The notes: generated by a model from the sequence alone, not told the origin. A stretch of 64,000 nt of DNA from Tetraselmis striata (GCA_006384855.1 VCJN01002099.1:1-64000); one strand, 5' to 3'. Numbered from the stretch's first letter, positions 10,735 to 21,733 are shown. A program made the numbers and translations.

Positions 10735-11149
10735 TCGGCATATTCAGTGTGGCCGTCTTCGGCAGGAAGCCAGTGACAACCGATATGGTGTGGTTGTACC
10801 TCATCCTCAGCCGGGGTGGGCCGTGGGGCGCCTGCAACTGCCGCGTCGGAACGCCTAGCGCTGCCTTGCATGCCGGGGCTGCCTGCGGCACCCTCTTTAG
10901 ACGCCACTACTTCGGCCAAAGACGCAGTGGGGCGCTGAGCACCCCCCTTAACGACTCTTCGAAGGTCGCAACATCACGCAAGGCTGCCCCACGCGAGGAG
11001 ACGGGCCGGCCGACGGCAGACCCGATACAACTTGTTGCCATCTGGAGAAGAACTTCCCTACTCATCAGTCCCTCATTTTCTGTAAGGAGTTCCCGCACCT
11101 CCCCGAGTGCGGCGCGAAGTTCGTGTATAGCCCGCAAGGGGGAACCCAT
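10653..11149 (-). CDS. Possible antisense ORF at right end of copy 1 (split by C-run)
   Basis: Two minus-strand frames, 10907-11149 and 10653-10919, correspond to one continuous 152-codon frame in copy 2 (18134-18592). They are separated by a one-base difference in a short C-run (6 C here, 7 C in copy 2). The N-terminal part looks protein-like (HELRAALGEVREL, MSREVLLQMATSC). It overlaps the last sense exon and no family is recognised, so it may be fortuitous. Confidence 0.22.
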
Positions 11150-11366
11150 ACTGACCCCGCAGCCCTACTTCCTACTTGTTTCAGCGAGAACTGTTAGGCA
11201 GGTGTGGGAAACGGAGAACTCCCCCGACTTCGCGGCAACCTACCTACCTACCTACCTTCGGAGAACCTGCCTCGACCCGCCGCCTTTGGGTCGTTCCGCC
11301 GCCACCAAGTGATCATGTACTTTGTGCCAGTACACGCGAACCCTAAAAACCTGCACAGGGTTTAAA

Positions 11367-11450
11367 GCTATGATATTGTCCCATTTTCAGTGAGTCATAA
11401 GTGAAGTATAGTGGCCTCTACCGTTTACGCTAGTATCTTGTCCCATTCCC
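11367..11450 (-). repeat. Right terminal inverted repeat, copy 1
   Basis: Inverted partner of 4247-4330. Read from the outside it begins GGGAATGGGACAAGATACTAGC. Confidence 0.9.
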
Positions 11451-11648
11451 CTCCGCAACAACGGGGGTTGGTGCCCCGCACGTCCCGCCGCGCGTGCATA
11501 GACAATTACATGATGAAATTGCTACGGGTTGGCGACGAAACATGTCAGCAAGGAGACAAAGGTATTTTTGGTTGGGGTCAGGCTAGAGTGGCGTGCGCCC
11601 GTGCACGATGTGGCGTGATACCATCGCCACTGCAGTGATGTCTTGTGG
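11451..11648. other. Spacer between copies 1 and 2, with hybrid target duplications
   Basis: 198 bp that appear identical to 18894-19091. It starts with duplication A (CTCCGCAAC, 11451-11459) and ends with duplication B (GTCTTGTGG, 11640-11648). The interior is interpreted as the host DNA that originally lay between two independent insertion sites. Confidence 0.85.
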
Positions 11649-11732
11649 GAGAAAAGCGCAATATACTAGCGTAAACGGTAGAGGCCACTATACTTCACTT
11701 TTGACTCACTGAAAATGGGACAATTTACTAGC
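11649..11732 (+). repeat. Left terminal inverted repeat, copy 2
   Basis: Same 84-bp sequence as 4247-4330; pairs with 18810-18893. Confidence 0.9.
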
Positions 11733-12078
11733 TCACGCGCCAAACAATGTACTACAGACATACATACACAGCGCAAAGTACTGTACTCGCCGTCGCCGCC
11801 GCCATCCCTTATCCCGCCCACTCCAGTGGAGGGGGGGCTGCGCAGTATTACTAGTCGCTACTAGTATACCTTTCCACCACCGCCAAGGCTGCCCAGAACC
11901 CAAACCGGGCCGTGGCAGACAGTTTGCGACTATTCATAGGAAAGGATCCCACGCGACACAGGCATGCAGGGTCTTAACTTACACAAAAAGGCGCGAACGC
12001 CCGGATCCGTGACATGAATGGACTCCGCCTACCTTCGGCGTAGGTCTGCACGGCTGGTGAGTAGGCAGCTATAGAGAC

Positions 12079-12577
12079 TTGCAGCTCACGCTATCGGTTA
12101 CTGCCATGCAGGCTGGGGTAGGTCCCATCGCGATGGAGGTGCCTAGCAACCCCCCCCCCCCCCCCCCCCCCGCCCCCGCTTCCCCCCCGCACGCGGCCAC
12201 CCTCTCGAGAGTCTGCCAGCCGGTCCGCCCGACCCGCTCGACCAAGGGCTGCGCCTGCTCGACGTGCCCCCACCCAACGCTCTCGTCGCGTGGCGGCCCT
12301 TGCCGTTGGACCTAGCCGGGCCGATACGCAGTCAGTGGCGGGTCAAGGGCAGGGCCCGCCAGCGGCAGACATGTCGCCGAGCTTGGCTGTCGCTGGCGAT
12401 GCGGGCGAGGGCTGGCCTACGCATAGCGATAGCCAGGCTGGGGAGAGCGGCGGGCAGGGAGCCGGCGCGTCGGCAGCCACACCCTGTGGACTTGCGCTCG
12501 CATTAGGCGGGGGTGGGGGCGTGCCGGATGCCAGCGGTTCGGAGGCTGGTAAAGGCGCGACAACCACCATGCTCACG
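12079..12577 (+). pseudogene. N-terminal coding block, copy 2, frame broken at C-tract
   Basis: Homologue of 4677-5179 and 19522-20016. It is 499 nt from the ATG to the GTAAGA donor, which is not a multiple of three; the C-run near 12149-12170 has a different length from copies 1 and 3. Confidence 0.4.
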
Positions 12578-13740
12578 GTAAGAGCTGTGGAAAAGGCGGG
12601 ATGGAGGGCGGGGGGCGGGGGGGGGGGGGGGGGAGGTTGTGGCCGTGCTGTGATGTAATGCTGTGGTAGTGTGGTGCACCTTTATTTGCATTTTTATACG
12701 GCTTGCTAATTATGTCGCCATTACACGTTCGACTGACAGCCCCCGACTCCAAAAACTAGCACGAGCAACGCACTCCCTGCCCCCGCTGCCGACGAGTTGC
12801 AGCCTGCCTCAAAAGACGCAACGCCAGTCGCCGAGGTGGGCGGCCTTGCTGCGATGTAAAGTTGCTGTCCTGGGCTTCTGTTGTTTTCGGCTTGCTAATT
12901 ATTATGTCGCCATCGCACGTTCGACCCAAGCCACAGCCCCCGATTGCAAAGCACGAGCGACGCACCCCCTTGCCTTGCTGCCGACGAGTCGCAGCCGGCC
13001 TCAAATGAAGCGACGCCAGTCGCCACGGTGGGCGGCCTTGCTTCGATGTAAGGCTATGCTAGGCTGTTTTAGTTTTCGACTGGCTAATTATGTCGCCATC
13101 GCACGTTCCACCCACAGCCCCCGAGTGCTAAACGTGGCACAAGCGACGCACCCCCTTCGCCTTGCTGCCGACGAGTCGCCGCCGGGTCGCATGCGCCACC
13201 AGTCGCAAGGGTGGGCGGCTTTTCTGCGATGTAAGGTTAAGCTAGGCTTTTGCAGTTTCCGGCTTGCTAATTATTATGCCGCCATCGCACGTTCCATCGA
13301 TAGCCCCCGAGTCCCAAACCTTGCACGAGCGACGCATCCCCTCGCCCGATGCTGACGAGTCGCAGCCGGCTTCAACCGAGGCGACGCACGTCGCCAAGGC
13401 GGGCGGCCTTGCTGCGTCATAATGATGTTATCCACCTTTGCATTTTTATGGCTTGCTAAATATGTCGCCATTGCGCGTTCGACCCCCCCCCCCCCCCCCC
13501 CCCGACTGCTAGCTGCACGAGCGACGCACCCCCTCGCCTTGCTGTCGGCGAGTCGCAACCGGCCTCAAAAGAAGCGACGCCAGTCGCAAGGTGGGCGGCC
13601 TTGCTGCGATGTAAGGCTATGTTGGGTTTTTTTAGTTTCCGACTTGCTGATTATGTAGACGCCATCGCACATTCGACCCATACCTCCCGACTGCAAAATC
13701 TGGCACGAGCGACGCACCCGCTGCCCCCGCTGCAAAAGGC
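12578..13740 (+). repeat. First exon-intron-like repeat array, copy 2
   Basis: Same units as 5180-6340, including the open 96-nt unit and the unit with an in-frame stop. Unspliced, one frame stays open from 12663 to 13355; this alternative reading is discussed under rejected items. Confidence 0.7.
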
Positions 13741-13781
13741 CCGAACGACCCTCACAGTTTGCTCACAGTTGCGGCAATCCT

Positions 13782-14309
13782 TTGGTGACGCCTGTGCAGG
13801 CCGGGAGAAGCAAAAAGGGGGAAAAGGCAAGGGCAAACGCGGGCAGGGTGGTGCTGGCTCCAAGCGCGGCCGTGAGGAGCGATCCCGCCGCCGATTATTG
13901 CCACTCCCGTCACTTCCTCTTCACCCACCTCCCCCGGAGCACCGCACAAGTCCGTCCCATCCGCTGCAGTCAAGCCGCCGCGGTCCTGGTCCATCGTTCC
14001 CCAGGACGTGAGGAAGAGGGCGGAGCGCAGGATCGCCAGCTCTACTATGGGGTGGGCACCGCTGAAGTGGTGCCGGGCGCAGCGGAGCCTGAGACCCTGG
14101 TGATGTATGCAAAAGTGCCCGCCATAGATAAAGGTGGCTGCACTGCCGGCACCTTCTGGACTCGTCGCAGTCGCAGGAAACCCCATTGTCGCCCGCAGAA
14201 ACGCACTTCAGTCGACAACAAACTCTGTGGACGGCTTGCAAGAAGCGACAAGGTTGGGGCAGCAATCCTCGCCTACTGTTGGTATACGCGACAATGCGCG
14301 CCTGGGTGA
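13782..14309 (+). CDS. Conserved hypothetical ORF in middle of element, copy 2
   Basis: Intact 175-codon counterpart of 6381-6908, closer to the copy-3 version (both have VGTAEVV and AIDKGG). Function unknown. Confidence 0.3.
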   Translation: MVTPVQAGRSKKGEKARANAGRVVLAPSAAVRSDPAADYCHSRHFLFTHLPRSTAQVRPIRCSQAAAVLVHRSPGREEEGGAQDRQLYYGVGTAEVVPGAAEPETLVMYAKVPAIDKGGCTAGTFWTRRSRRKPHCRPQKRTSVDNKLCGRLARSDKVGAAILAYCWYTRQCAPG

Positions 14310-14700
14310 CCTGGTACTCGGAGTGGCAGTCGTGTTGTATGGCAGTCGTGTTGACGCACCCCCTCGCGTGCCTGCTGCCGAGCCGCAGCCGGCCTCGACA
14401 AGGGCGACGCGAGTCGTCAAGGTGGGTTGGCCCCGTTGCACGTGTTGCCATTGCGCACCTATTACTTTTACGGCTCGCTAATAGAGTCGAAATCGCACGT
14501 TGGCCCCGCATACCCCGAGCGCAGAGGCTTGCCCGAGCGACGCACCCCCTCGAAGCGCTGCTCCCGAGTCGCAGCCGGCCTCGACAGGGGCGCCTCATGT
14601 CGCCAAGGTGGGTTGGACCCGCTGCACCTTTGTTGCCGTTGCGCACTTGTTACTTTTACGGCATGCTAATTGAGTCGCCATCGCACGTTGGCCCCCGCAG

Positions 14701-17700
14701 ACCCCAAGCGCAAAAGCTGGCCCGAGCGACGAACCCCCTCGCGGCGCTGCTCCTAACCCGCATGCCAAACGCTCTCGTCGCGTGGCGGCCCTGGCCATTG
14801 GACCTAGCTGGGCCGATACGCAGTCAGTGGCGGGTCAGGGGCAGGGCCCGCCAGCGGCAGACATGTCGCCGAGTTTGGCGGCTGCCGCTGGCGATGCGGC
14901 CGAGGGCTTGCCTACGCCTAGCGATAGCCACGCGGGGGAGAGCGGCGGGCAGGGAGCCGGCGCGTCGGCAGCCACACTCTCTGGACTGGCGCTAGCATTA
15001 GGCGGTGGTGAGGGCGTGCCGGATGCCAGCGGCTCGGAGGCTAAAGGCGCGACAACCACCATGCCCATTGTAAGAGATGCGGAAAAGGCGGGATGGAGGG
15101 CAGGGTGGAGAGGGGGGGGGGGGGGGGGGTTGGCCGTGCTGCGATATAATGTTGTGGTGCACCTTTGTATTTTTATACGGCTTGCTAATTATGTCGCCAT
15201 TACACGTTCGACTGACAGCCCCCGACTCCAAAAACTAGCACGAGCAACGCACTCCCTGCCCCCGCTGCCGACGAGTTGCAGCCGGCCTTAATAGAAGCAA
15301 CGCAAGTCGCCAAGGTGGGCGGCCGTGCTGCGATGTAAGGTTATCCTGGGCTTCTGTTGTTTTCGGCTTGCTAATTATGTCGCCATCGCACGTTCGACCC
15401 AACACCCCCCAATTGCAAAAGCTGGCACGAGCGACGCACCCCCTTGCCTTGCTGCCGACGAGTCGCAGCCGGCCTCAAATGAAGCGACGCAAGTCGCCAA
15501 GGTGGACGGCCTTGCTGTGATGTAAGGCTATGGGTTATGGGCTCATGTAGTTTCCGGCTTGCTAATTTTGTCGCCATCGCACGTTCCACCCACAAGCCCC
15601 CGAGCGACGCACCCCCTCGCCTTGCTGCCGACGAGTCGCAGCCGGCTCGCAAGAGGCGCCGGGAGTCGCCAAGGTGGGTGGACCTTACTTGCGATGATGT
15701 AAGGCTATGCTAGGTTGTGTTTCGTTAGTTTCCGAACTTGCTAATTATGTCGCCATCGCACGTTCGTCCGACAGCCCCCGAGTGCAAAAGCTGGCACGAG
15801 CGACGCACCACCTCGCCTTGCTACCGACGAGTCGCAGCCGGCTTGCCAAGAGGCGCCGCGAGTCGCCAAGGTGGGCCGGCCTTTCTGCGAGGTAAGGCTA
15901 TGCTGGGTCTGTTTCAGTTTTGGCTTGGCTAATTATAATGTCGCCATCGCACATTCGACCCACAGCCCCGAGTGCAAAAAGCTTGCACAAGCGACGCATC
16001 TCCTCGCCCCCCGCCAACGAGTCGCAGCCCGCCCTCAAAAAGGAGCGACGCACGTCGCCAAGGTGGTCGGCCTTGCTGCGACATAATGTTGTTGTCCACC
16101 TTAACATTTTTATGGCTTGCTAATTATGTCGCCATTGCACGTTCGACCCACAGCCCCCGAGCGACGCACCCCCTCGCCTTGCTGCCAACGAGTCGCAGCC
16201 GCCCTCAAAAGGAGCGACGCACGTCGCCAAGGTGGTCGGCCTTGCTGCGACATAATGTTGTTGTCCACCTTAACATTTTTATGGCTTGCTAATTATGTCG
16301 CCATTGCACGTTCGACCCACAGCCCCCGAACGACGCACCCCCTTGCCTTGTTGCCGACGAGTCGCAGCCGGCCTCAAATGAAGCGACGCAAGTCGCCAAG
16401 GTGGACGGCCTTGCTGTGATGTAAGGCTATGGGTTATGGGCTCATGTAGTTTCCGGCTTGCTAATTATTATGCCGCCATCGCACGTTCCACCCACAGCCC
16501 CCGAGCGACGCACCCCCTCGCCTTGCTGCCGACGAGTCGCAGCCGGCTCGCAAGAGGCGCCGGGAGTCGCCAAGGTGGGCGGCCTTTCTGCGAGGTAAGG
16601 CTATGCTGGGCTGTTTCAGTTTTCGGCTTGCTAATGATAATGTCGCCATCGCACATTCGACCCACAGCCCCCGAGTGCAAAAGCTTGCACAAGCGACGTA
16701 TCTCCTCGCCCCCGCCAACGAGTTGCAGCCGCCCTCAAAAGGAGCGACGCACGTCGCCAAGGTGGTCGGCCTTGCTGCGACATAATGTTGTTGTCCACCT
16801 TTGCATTTTTATGGCTTGCTAATTATGTCGCCATCGCACGTTCGACCCACAGCCCCCGAGCGACGCACCCCCTCGCCTTGCTGCCAACGAGTCGCAGCCG
16901 CCCTCAAAAGGAGCGACGCACGTCGCCAAGGTGGTCGGCCTTGCTGCGACATAATGTTGTTGTCCACCTTAACATTTTTATGGCTTGCTAATTATGTCGC
17001 CATTGCACGTTCGACCCACAGCCCCCGAGCGACGCACCCCCTCGCCTTGCTGCCAACGAGTCGCAGCCGCCCTCAAAAGGAGCGACGCACGTCGCCAAGG
17101 TGGTCGGCCTTGCTGCGACATAATGTTGTTGTCCACCTTAACATTTTTATGGCTTGCTAATTATGTCGCCATTGCACGTTCGACCCACAGCCCCCGAACG
17201 ACGCACCCCCTTGCCTTGTTGCCGACGAGTCGCAGCCGGCCTCAAATGAAGCGACGCAAGTCGCCAAGGTGGACGGCCTTGCTGTGATGTAAGGCTATGG
17301 GTTATGGGCTCATGTAGTTTCCGGCTTGCTAATTATTATGCCGCCATCGCACGTTCCACCCACAGCCCCCGAGCGACGCACCCCCTCGCCTTGCTGCCGA
17401 CGAGTCGCAGCCGGCTCGCAAGAGGCGCCGGGAGTCGCCAAGGTGGGTGACCTTACTGCGATGTTGTAAGGCTATGCTAGGTTGTTTTAGTTAGTTTCCG
17501 ACTTGCTAATTATGTCGCCATCATACGTTCGTCCGACAGCCCCCGAGTGCAAAAGCTGGCACGAGCGACGCACCACCTCGCCTTGCTACCGACGAGTCGC
17601 AGCCGGCTTGCAAGAGGCGCCGCGAGTCGCCAAGGTGGGCGGCCTTTCTACGAGGTAAGGCTATGCTGGGCTGTTTCAGTTTTCGGCTTGCTAATGATAA

Positions 17701-18394
17701 TGTCGCCATCGCACATTCGACCCACAGCCCCCGAGTGCAAAAGCTGGCACAAGCGACGCATCTCCTCGCCCGCCGCCAACGAGTCGCAGCCGCCCTCAAA
17801 AGAAGCGACACACGTCGCCAAGGTGGTCGGCCTTGCTGCGACATAATGTTGTTGTCCACCTTTGCATTTTTATGGCTTGCTAATTATGTCGCCATCGCGC
17901 GTTCAACCTACCCACATCCCCCCGACTGCTAGCTGCACGAGCGACGTACCCCCTCGCCTTGCTGCCGCACAGTCGCAACCGGCCTCAAAAGAAGCGACGC
18001 CAGTCGCAAGGTGGGCGGCCTTGCTGCAATGTATCCGTTGGTTCGACCGCAGGTGACTGCTACATGCACGCGGAAATTATTTGACGAGGGGCAGCATACC
18101 TTTGTAGCCGCCGAGGCATACAAAAACCGCCAATTAGTAGAGAGGCCTGAGATTCACCGACTTAACCGCTTTGTAGTCGGCATATTCAGTGTGGCCGTCT
18201 TCGGCAGGAAGCCAGTGACAACCGATATGGTGTGGTTGTACCTCATCCTCAGCCGGGGTGGGCCGTGGGGCGCCTGCAACTGCCGCGTCGGAACGCCTAG
18301 CGCTGCCTTGCATGCCGGGGCTGCCTGCGGCACCCTCTTTAGACGCCACTACTTCGGCCAAAGACGCAGTGGGGCGCTGAGCACCCCCCCTTAA
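14701..18394 (+). pseudogene. Repeat-exon gene, copy 2 (acceptor loss and indel-rich stretch)
   Basis: The large exon 14701-15069 (369 nt) is intact and followed by GTAAGA. The acceptor of the third exon is lost: AACAG in copies 1 and 3 reads AACAC here (position 15405). A stretch at about 15580-16060 has many one-base insertions relative to the other copies. From about 16152 the exon lengths (78, 78, 77, 94, 78, 78, 78, 77, 95, 95) again cancel to an open frame. The last exon, 17933-18394, carries one extra base (GATTCACC versus GATTACC), which extends it to 154 codons instead of 81 with a partly hydrophobic tail (FVVGIFSVAVFG). Confidence 0.45.
15070..17932 (+). repeat. Second exon-intron repeat array, copy 2
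   Basis: About 15 units of 169-190 bp homologous to 7669-10491, including the five-unit higher-order block. One sub-region (about 15580-16060) has clustered single-base differences in runs. Confidence 0.8.
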
Positions 18395-18592
18395 CGACTC
18401 TTCGAAGGTCGCAACATCACGCAAGGCTGCCCCACGCGAGGAGACGGGCCGGCCGACGGCAGACCCGATACAACTTGTTGCCATCTGGAGAAGAACTTCC
18501 CTACTCATCAGTCCCTCATTTTCTGTAATGAGTTCCCGCACCTCCCCGAGTGCGGCGCGAAGTTCGTGTATAGCCCGCAAGGGGGAACCCAT
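18134..18592 (-). CDS. Antisense ORF at right end of copy 2 (152 aa)
   Basis: A continuous minus-strand frame beginning MGSPLRAIHELRAALGEV. It is split in copies 1 and 3 by a one-base difference in a C-run. The first 70 residues look like a helical protein, the rest is Ala/Pro-rich. It overlaps the sense terminal exon and has no recognised family. Confidence 0.25.
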   Translation of the reverse strand: MGSPLRAIHELRAALGEVRELITENEGLMSREVLLQMATSCIGSAVGRPVSSRGAALRDVATFEESLRGGAQRPTASLAEVVASKEGAAGSPGMQGSARRSDAAVAGAPRPTPAEDEVQPHHIGCHWLPAEDGHTEYADYKAVKSVNLRPLY

Positions 18593-18809
18593 ACTGACCC
18601 CGCAGCCCTACTTCCTACTTGTTTCAGCGAGAACTGTTAGGCAGGTGTGGGAAACGGAGAACTCCCCCGACTTCGCGGCAACCTACCTACCTACCTACCT
18701 TCGGAGAACCTGCCTCGACCCGCCGCCTTTGGGTCGTTCCGCCGCCACCAAGTGATCATGTACTTTGTGCCAGTACACGCGAACCCTAAAAACCTGCACA
18801 GGGTTTAAA

Positions 18810-18893
18810 GCTATGATATTGTCCCATTTTCAGTGAGTCATAAGTGAAGTATAGTGGCCTCTACCGTTTACGCTAGTATCTTGTCCCATTCCC
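18810..18893 (-). repeat. Right terminal inverted repeat, copy 2
   Basis: Same sequence as 11367-11450; pairs with 11649-11732. Confidence 0.9.
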
Positions 18894-19091
18894 CTCCGCA
18901 ACAACGGGGGTTGGTGCCCCGCACGTCCCGCCGCGCGTGCATAGACAATTACATGATGAAATTGCTACGGGTTGGCGACGAAACATGTCAGCAAGGAGAC
19001 AAAGGTATTTTTGGTTGGGGTCAGGCTAGAGTGGCGTGCGCCCGTGCACGATGTGGCGTGATACCATCGCCACTGCAGTGATGTCTTGTGG
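18894..19091. other. Spacer between copies 2 and 3
   Basis: Second 198-bp spacer, apparently identical to 11451-11648. It begins with duplication A (18894-18902) and ends with duplication B (19083-19091). Confidence 0.85.
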
Positions 19092-19175
19092 GAGAAAAGC
19101 GCAATATACTAGCGTAAACGGTAGAGGCCACTATACTTCACTTTTGACTCACTGAAAATGGGACAATTTACTAGC
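19092..19175 (+). repeat. Left terminal inverted repeat, copy 3
   Basis: Same 84-bp sequence as 4247-4330; pairs with 25180-25263. Confidence 0.9.
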
Positions 19176-19521
19176 TCACGCGCCAAACAATGTACTACAG
19201 ACATACATACACAGCGCAAAGTACTGTACTCGCCGTCGCCGCCGCCATCCCTTATCCCGCCCACTCCAGTGGAGGGGGGGCTGCGCAGTATTACTAGTCG
19301 CTACTAGTATACCTTTCCACCACCGCCAAGGCTGCCCAGAACCCAAACCGGGCCGTGGCAGACAGTTTGCGACTATTCATAGGAAAGGATCCCACGCGAC
19401 ACAGGCATGCAGGGTCTTAACTTACACAAAAAGGCGCGAACGCCCGGATCCGTGACATGAATGGACTCCGCCTACCTTCGGCGTAGGTCTGCACGGCTGG
19501 TGAGTAGGCAGCTATAGAGAC

Positions 19522-20016
19522 TTGCAGCTCACGCTATCGGTTACTGCCATGCAGGCTGGGGTAGGTCCCATCGCGATGGAGGTGCCTAGCAACCCCCCCC
19601 CCCCCCCCCCCCCCCCGCTTCCCCCCCGCACGCGGCCACCCTCTCGAGAGTCTGCCAGCCGGTCCGCCCGACCCGCTCGACCAAGGGCTGCGTCTGCTCG
19701 ACGTGCCCCCACCCAACGCTCTCGTCGCGTGGCGGCCCTTGCCGTTGGACCTAGCCGGGCCGATACGCAGTCAGTGGCGGGTCAAGGGCAGGGCCCGCCA
19801 GCGGCAGACATGTCGCCGAGCTTGGCTGTCGCTGGCGATGCGGGCGAGGGCTGGCCTACGCATAGCGATAGCCAGGCTGGGGAGAGCGGCGGGCAGGGAG
19901 CCGGCGCGTCGGCAGCCACACCCTGTGGACTTGCGCTCGCATTAGGCGGGGGTGGGGGCGTGCCGGATGCCAGCGGCTCGGAGGCTGGTAAAGGCGCGAC
20001 AACCACCATGCTCACG
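19522..20016 (+). CDS. N-terminal coding block of element gene, copy 3 (in frame)
   Basis: A 165-codon frame from ATG to the donor MLT|GTAAGA at 20016. It starts MQLTLSVTAMQAGVG, runs through a poly-Pro stretch encoded by the C-run at about 19593-19616, an Arg-rich segment, then the Ala/Gly/Ser-rich segment shared with the exon at 22125-22493. Because copies 1 and 2 lose frame at the C-run, either this is the functional version or the C-run lies in an intron and the true exon starts downstream (for example near ADTQSVAG). Function unknown. Confidence 0.4.
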
Positions 20017-21160
20017 GTAAGAGCTGTGGAATAGGCGGGATGGAGGGCGGGGGGCGGGGGGGGGGGGGGGGGGGTTGTGGCCGTGCTGTGATGTAATGCT
20101 GTGGTAGTGTGGTGCACCTTTGCATTTTTATACGGCTTGCTAATTATGTCGCCATTACACGTTCGACTGACAGCCCCCGACTCCAAAAACTAGCACGAGC
20201 AACGCACTCCCTGCCCCCGCTGCCGACGAGTTGCAGCCGGCCTCAAAAGAAGCAACGCCAGTCGCCAAGGTGGGCGGCCTTGCTGCGATGTAAGGTTGCT
20301 GTCCTGGGCTTCTGTTGTTTTCGGCTTGCTAATTATGTCGCCATCGCGCGTTCGACCCACAGCCCCCGATTGCAAAGCACGAGCGACGCACCCCCTTGCC
20401 TTGCTGCCGACGAGTCGCAGCCGGCCTCAAATGAAGCGACGCCAGTCGCCACGGTGGGCGGCCTTGCTTCGATGTAAGGCTATGCTAGGCTGTTTTAGTT
20501 TTCGACTGGCTAATTATGTCGCCATCGCACGTTCCACCCACAGCCCCCGAGTGCAAAACGTGGCACAAGCGACGCACCCCCTTCGCCTTGCTGCCGACGA
20601 GTCGCCGCCGGCTCGCATGCGCCACCAGTCGCAAGGGTGGGCGGCTTTGCTGCGATGTAAGGTTAAGCTAGGCTTTTGCAGTTTCCGGCTTGCTAATTAT
20701 TATGCCGCCATCGCACGTTCCACCGATAGCCCCCGAGTCCCAAACCTTGCACGAGCGACGCATCCCCTCGCCCGATGCTGACGAGTCGCAGCCGGCTTCA
20801 ACCGAGGCGACGCACGTCGCCAAGGCGGGCGGCCTTGCTGCGACATAATGATGTTATCCACCTTTGCATTTTTATGGCTTGCTAAATATGTCGCCATCGC
20901 GCGTTCGACCCCCCCCCCCCCCCCCCCGACTGCTAGCTGCACGAGCGACGCACCCCCTCGCCTTGCTGTCGGCGAGTCGCAACCGGCCTCAAAAGAAGCG
21001 ACGCCAGTCGCAAGGTGGGCGGCCTTGCTGCGATGTAAGGCTATGTTGGGTTTTTTTAGTTTCCGACTTGCTGATTATGTAGACGCCATCGCACATTCGA
21101 CCCATACCTCCCGACTGCAAAATCTGGCACGAGCGACGCACCCGCTGCCCCCGCTGCAAA
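20017..21160 (+). repeat. First exon-intron-like repeat array, copy 3
   Basis: Same units as 5180-6340, with small differences (for example CCTTTGCATTTTT without the extra ATTT found in copies 1 and 2). Confidence 0.7.
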
Positions 21161-21205
21161 AGGCCCGAACGACCCTCACAGTTTGCTCACAGTTGCGGCA
21201 ATCCT

Positions 21206-21733
21206 TTGGTGACGCCTGTGCAGGCCGGGAGAAGCAAAAAGGGGGAAAAGGCAAGGGCAAACGCGGGCAGGGTGGTGCTGGCTCCAAGCGCGGCCGTGAG
21301 GAGCGATCCCGCCGCCGATTATTGCCACTCCCGTCACTTCCTCTTCACCCACCTCCCCCGGAGCACCGCACAAGTCCGTCCCATCCGCTGCAGTCAAGCC
21401 GCCGCGGTCCTGGTCCATCGTTCCCCAGGACGTGAGGAAGAGGGCGGAGCGCAGGATCGCCAGCTCTACTATGGGGTGGGCACCGCTGAAGTGGTGCCGG
21501 GCGCAGCGGAGCCTGAGACCCTGGTGATGTATGCAAAAGTGCCCGCCATAGATAAAGGTGGCTGCACTGCCGGCACCTTCTGGACTCGTCGCAGTCGCAG
21601 GAAACCCCATTGTCGCCCGCAGAAACGCACTTCAGTCGACAACAAACTCTGTGGACGGCTTGCAAGAAGCGACAAGGTTGGGGCAGCAATCCTCGCCTAC
21701 TGTTGGTATACGCGACAATGCGCGCCTGGGTGA
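21206..21733 (+). CDS. Conserved hypothetical ORF in middle of element, copy 3
   Basis: Intact 175-codon counterpart of 6381-6908 and nearly identical to 13782-14309. Function unknown. Confidence 0.3.
   Translation: MVTPVQAGRSKKGEKARANAGRVVLAPSAAVRSDPAADYCHSRHFLFTHLPRSTAQVRPIRCSQAAAVLVHRSPGREEEGGAQDRQLYYGVGTAEVVPGAAEPETLVMYAKVPAIDKGGCTAGTFWTRRSRRKPHCRPQKRTSVDNKLCGRLARSDKVGAAILAYCWYTRQCAPG

Larger units (their letters stand above)
4247..11450. mobile_element. Mutator-like TIR element, copy 1 (7204 bp)
   Basis: The element begins GAGAAAAGCGCAAT and ends in CTTGTCCCATTCCC. Its ends form an imperfect 84-bp inverted repeat and it is flanked by the 9-bp duplication CTCCGCAAC on both sides, so this copy keeps both original target duplications. 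Long TIRs plus 9-bp duplications point to the Mutator/MULE superfamily. No transposase (DDE catalytic core, zinc finger) is recognisable, so it is probably non-autonomous and perhaps Pack-MULE-like. The interior consists of an N-terminal coding block, a degenerate array of exon-like repeats, a middle ORF, a second large exon and a longer, better-preserved repeat array. It shares these parts in the same order with the copies at 11649 and 19092. Confidence 0.85.
11649..18893. mobile_element. Mutator-like TIR element, copy 2 (7245 bp, hybrid flanks)
   Basis: Same ends and internal order as copy 1. Its left flank is GTCTTGTGG and its right flank is CTCCGCAAC, so it has no matching target duplication of its own, as expected for a recombinant between two insertions. 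Diagnostic bases are mosaic: it matches copy 1 over roughly 12.3-13.3 kb and copy 3 over roughly 13.6-14.5 kb, and it is unique near its right end, where copies 1 and 3 agree. Gene conversion or further exchange must have followed the duplication. Confidence 0.85.
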
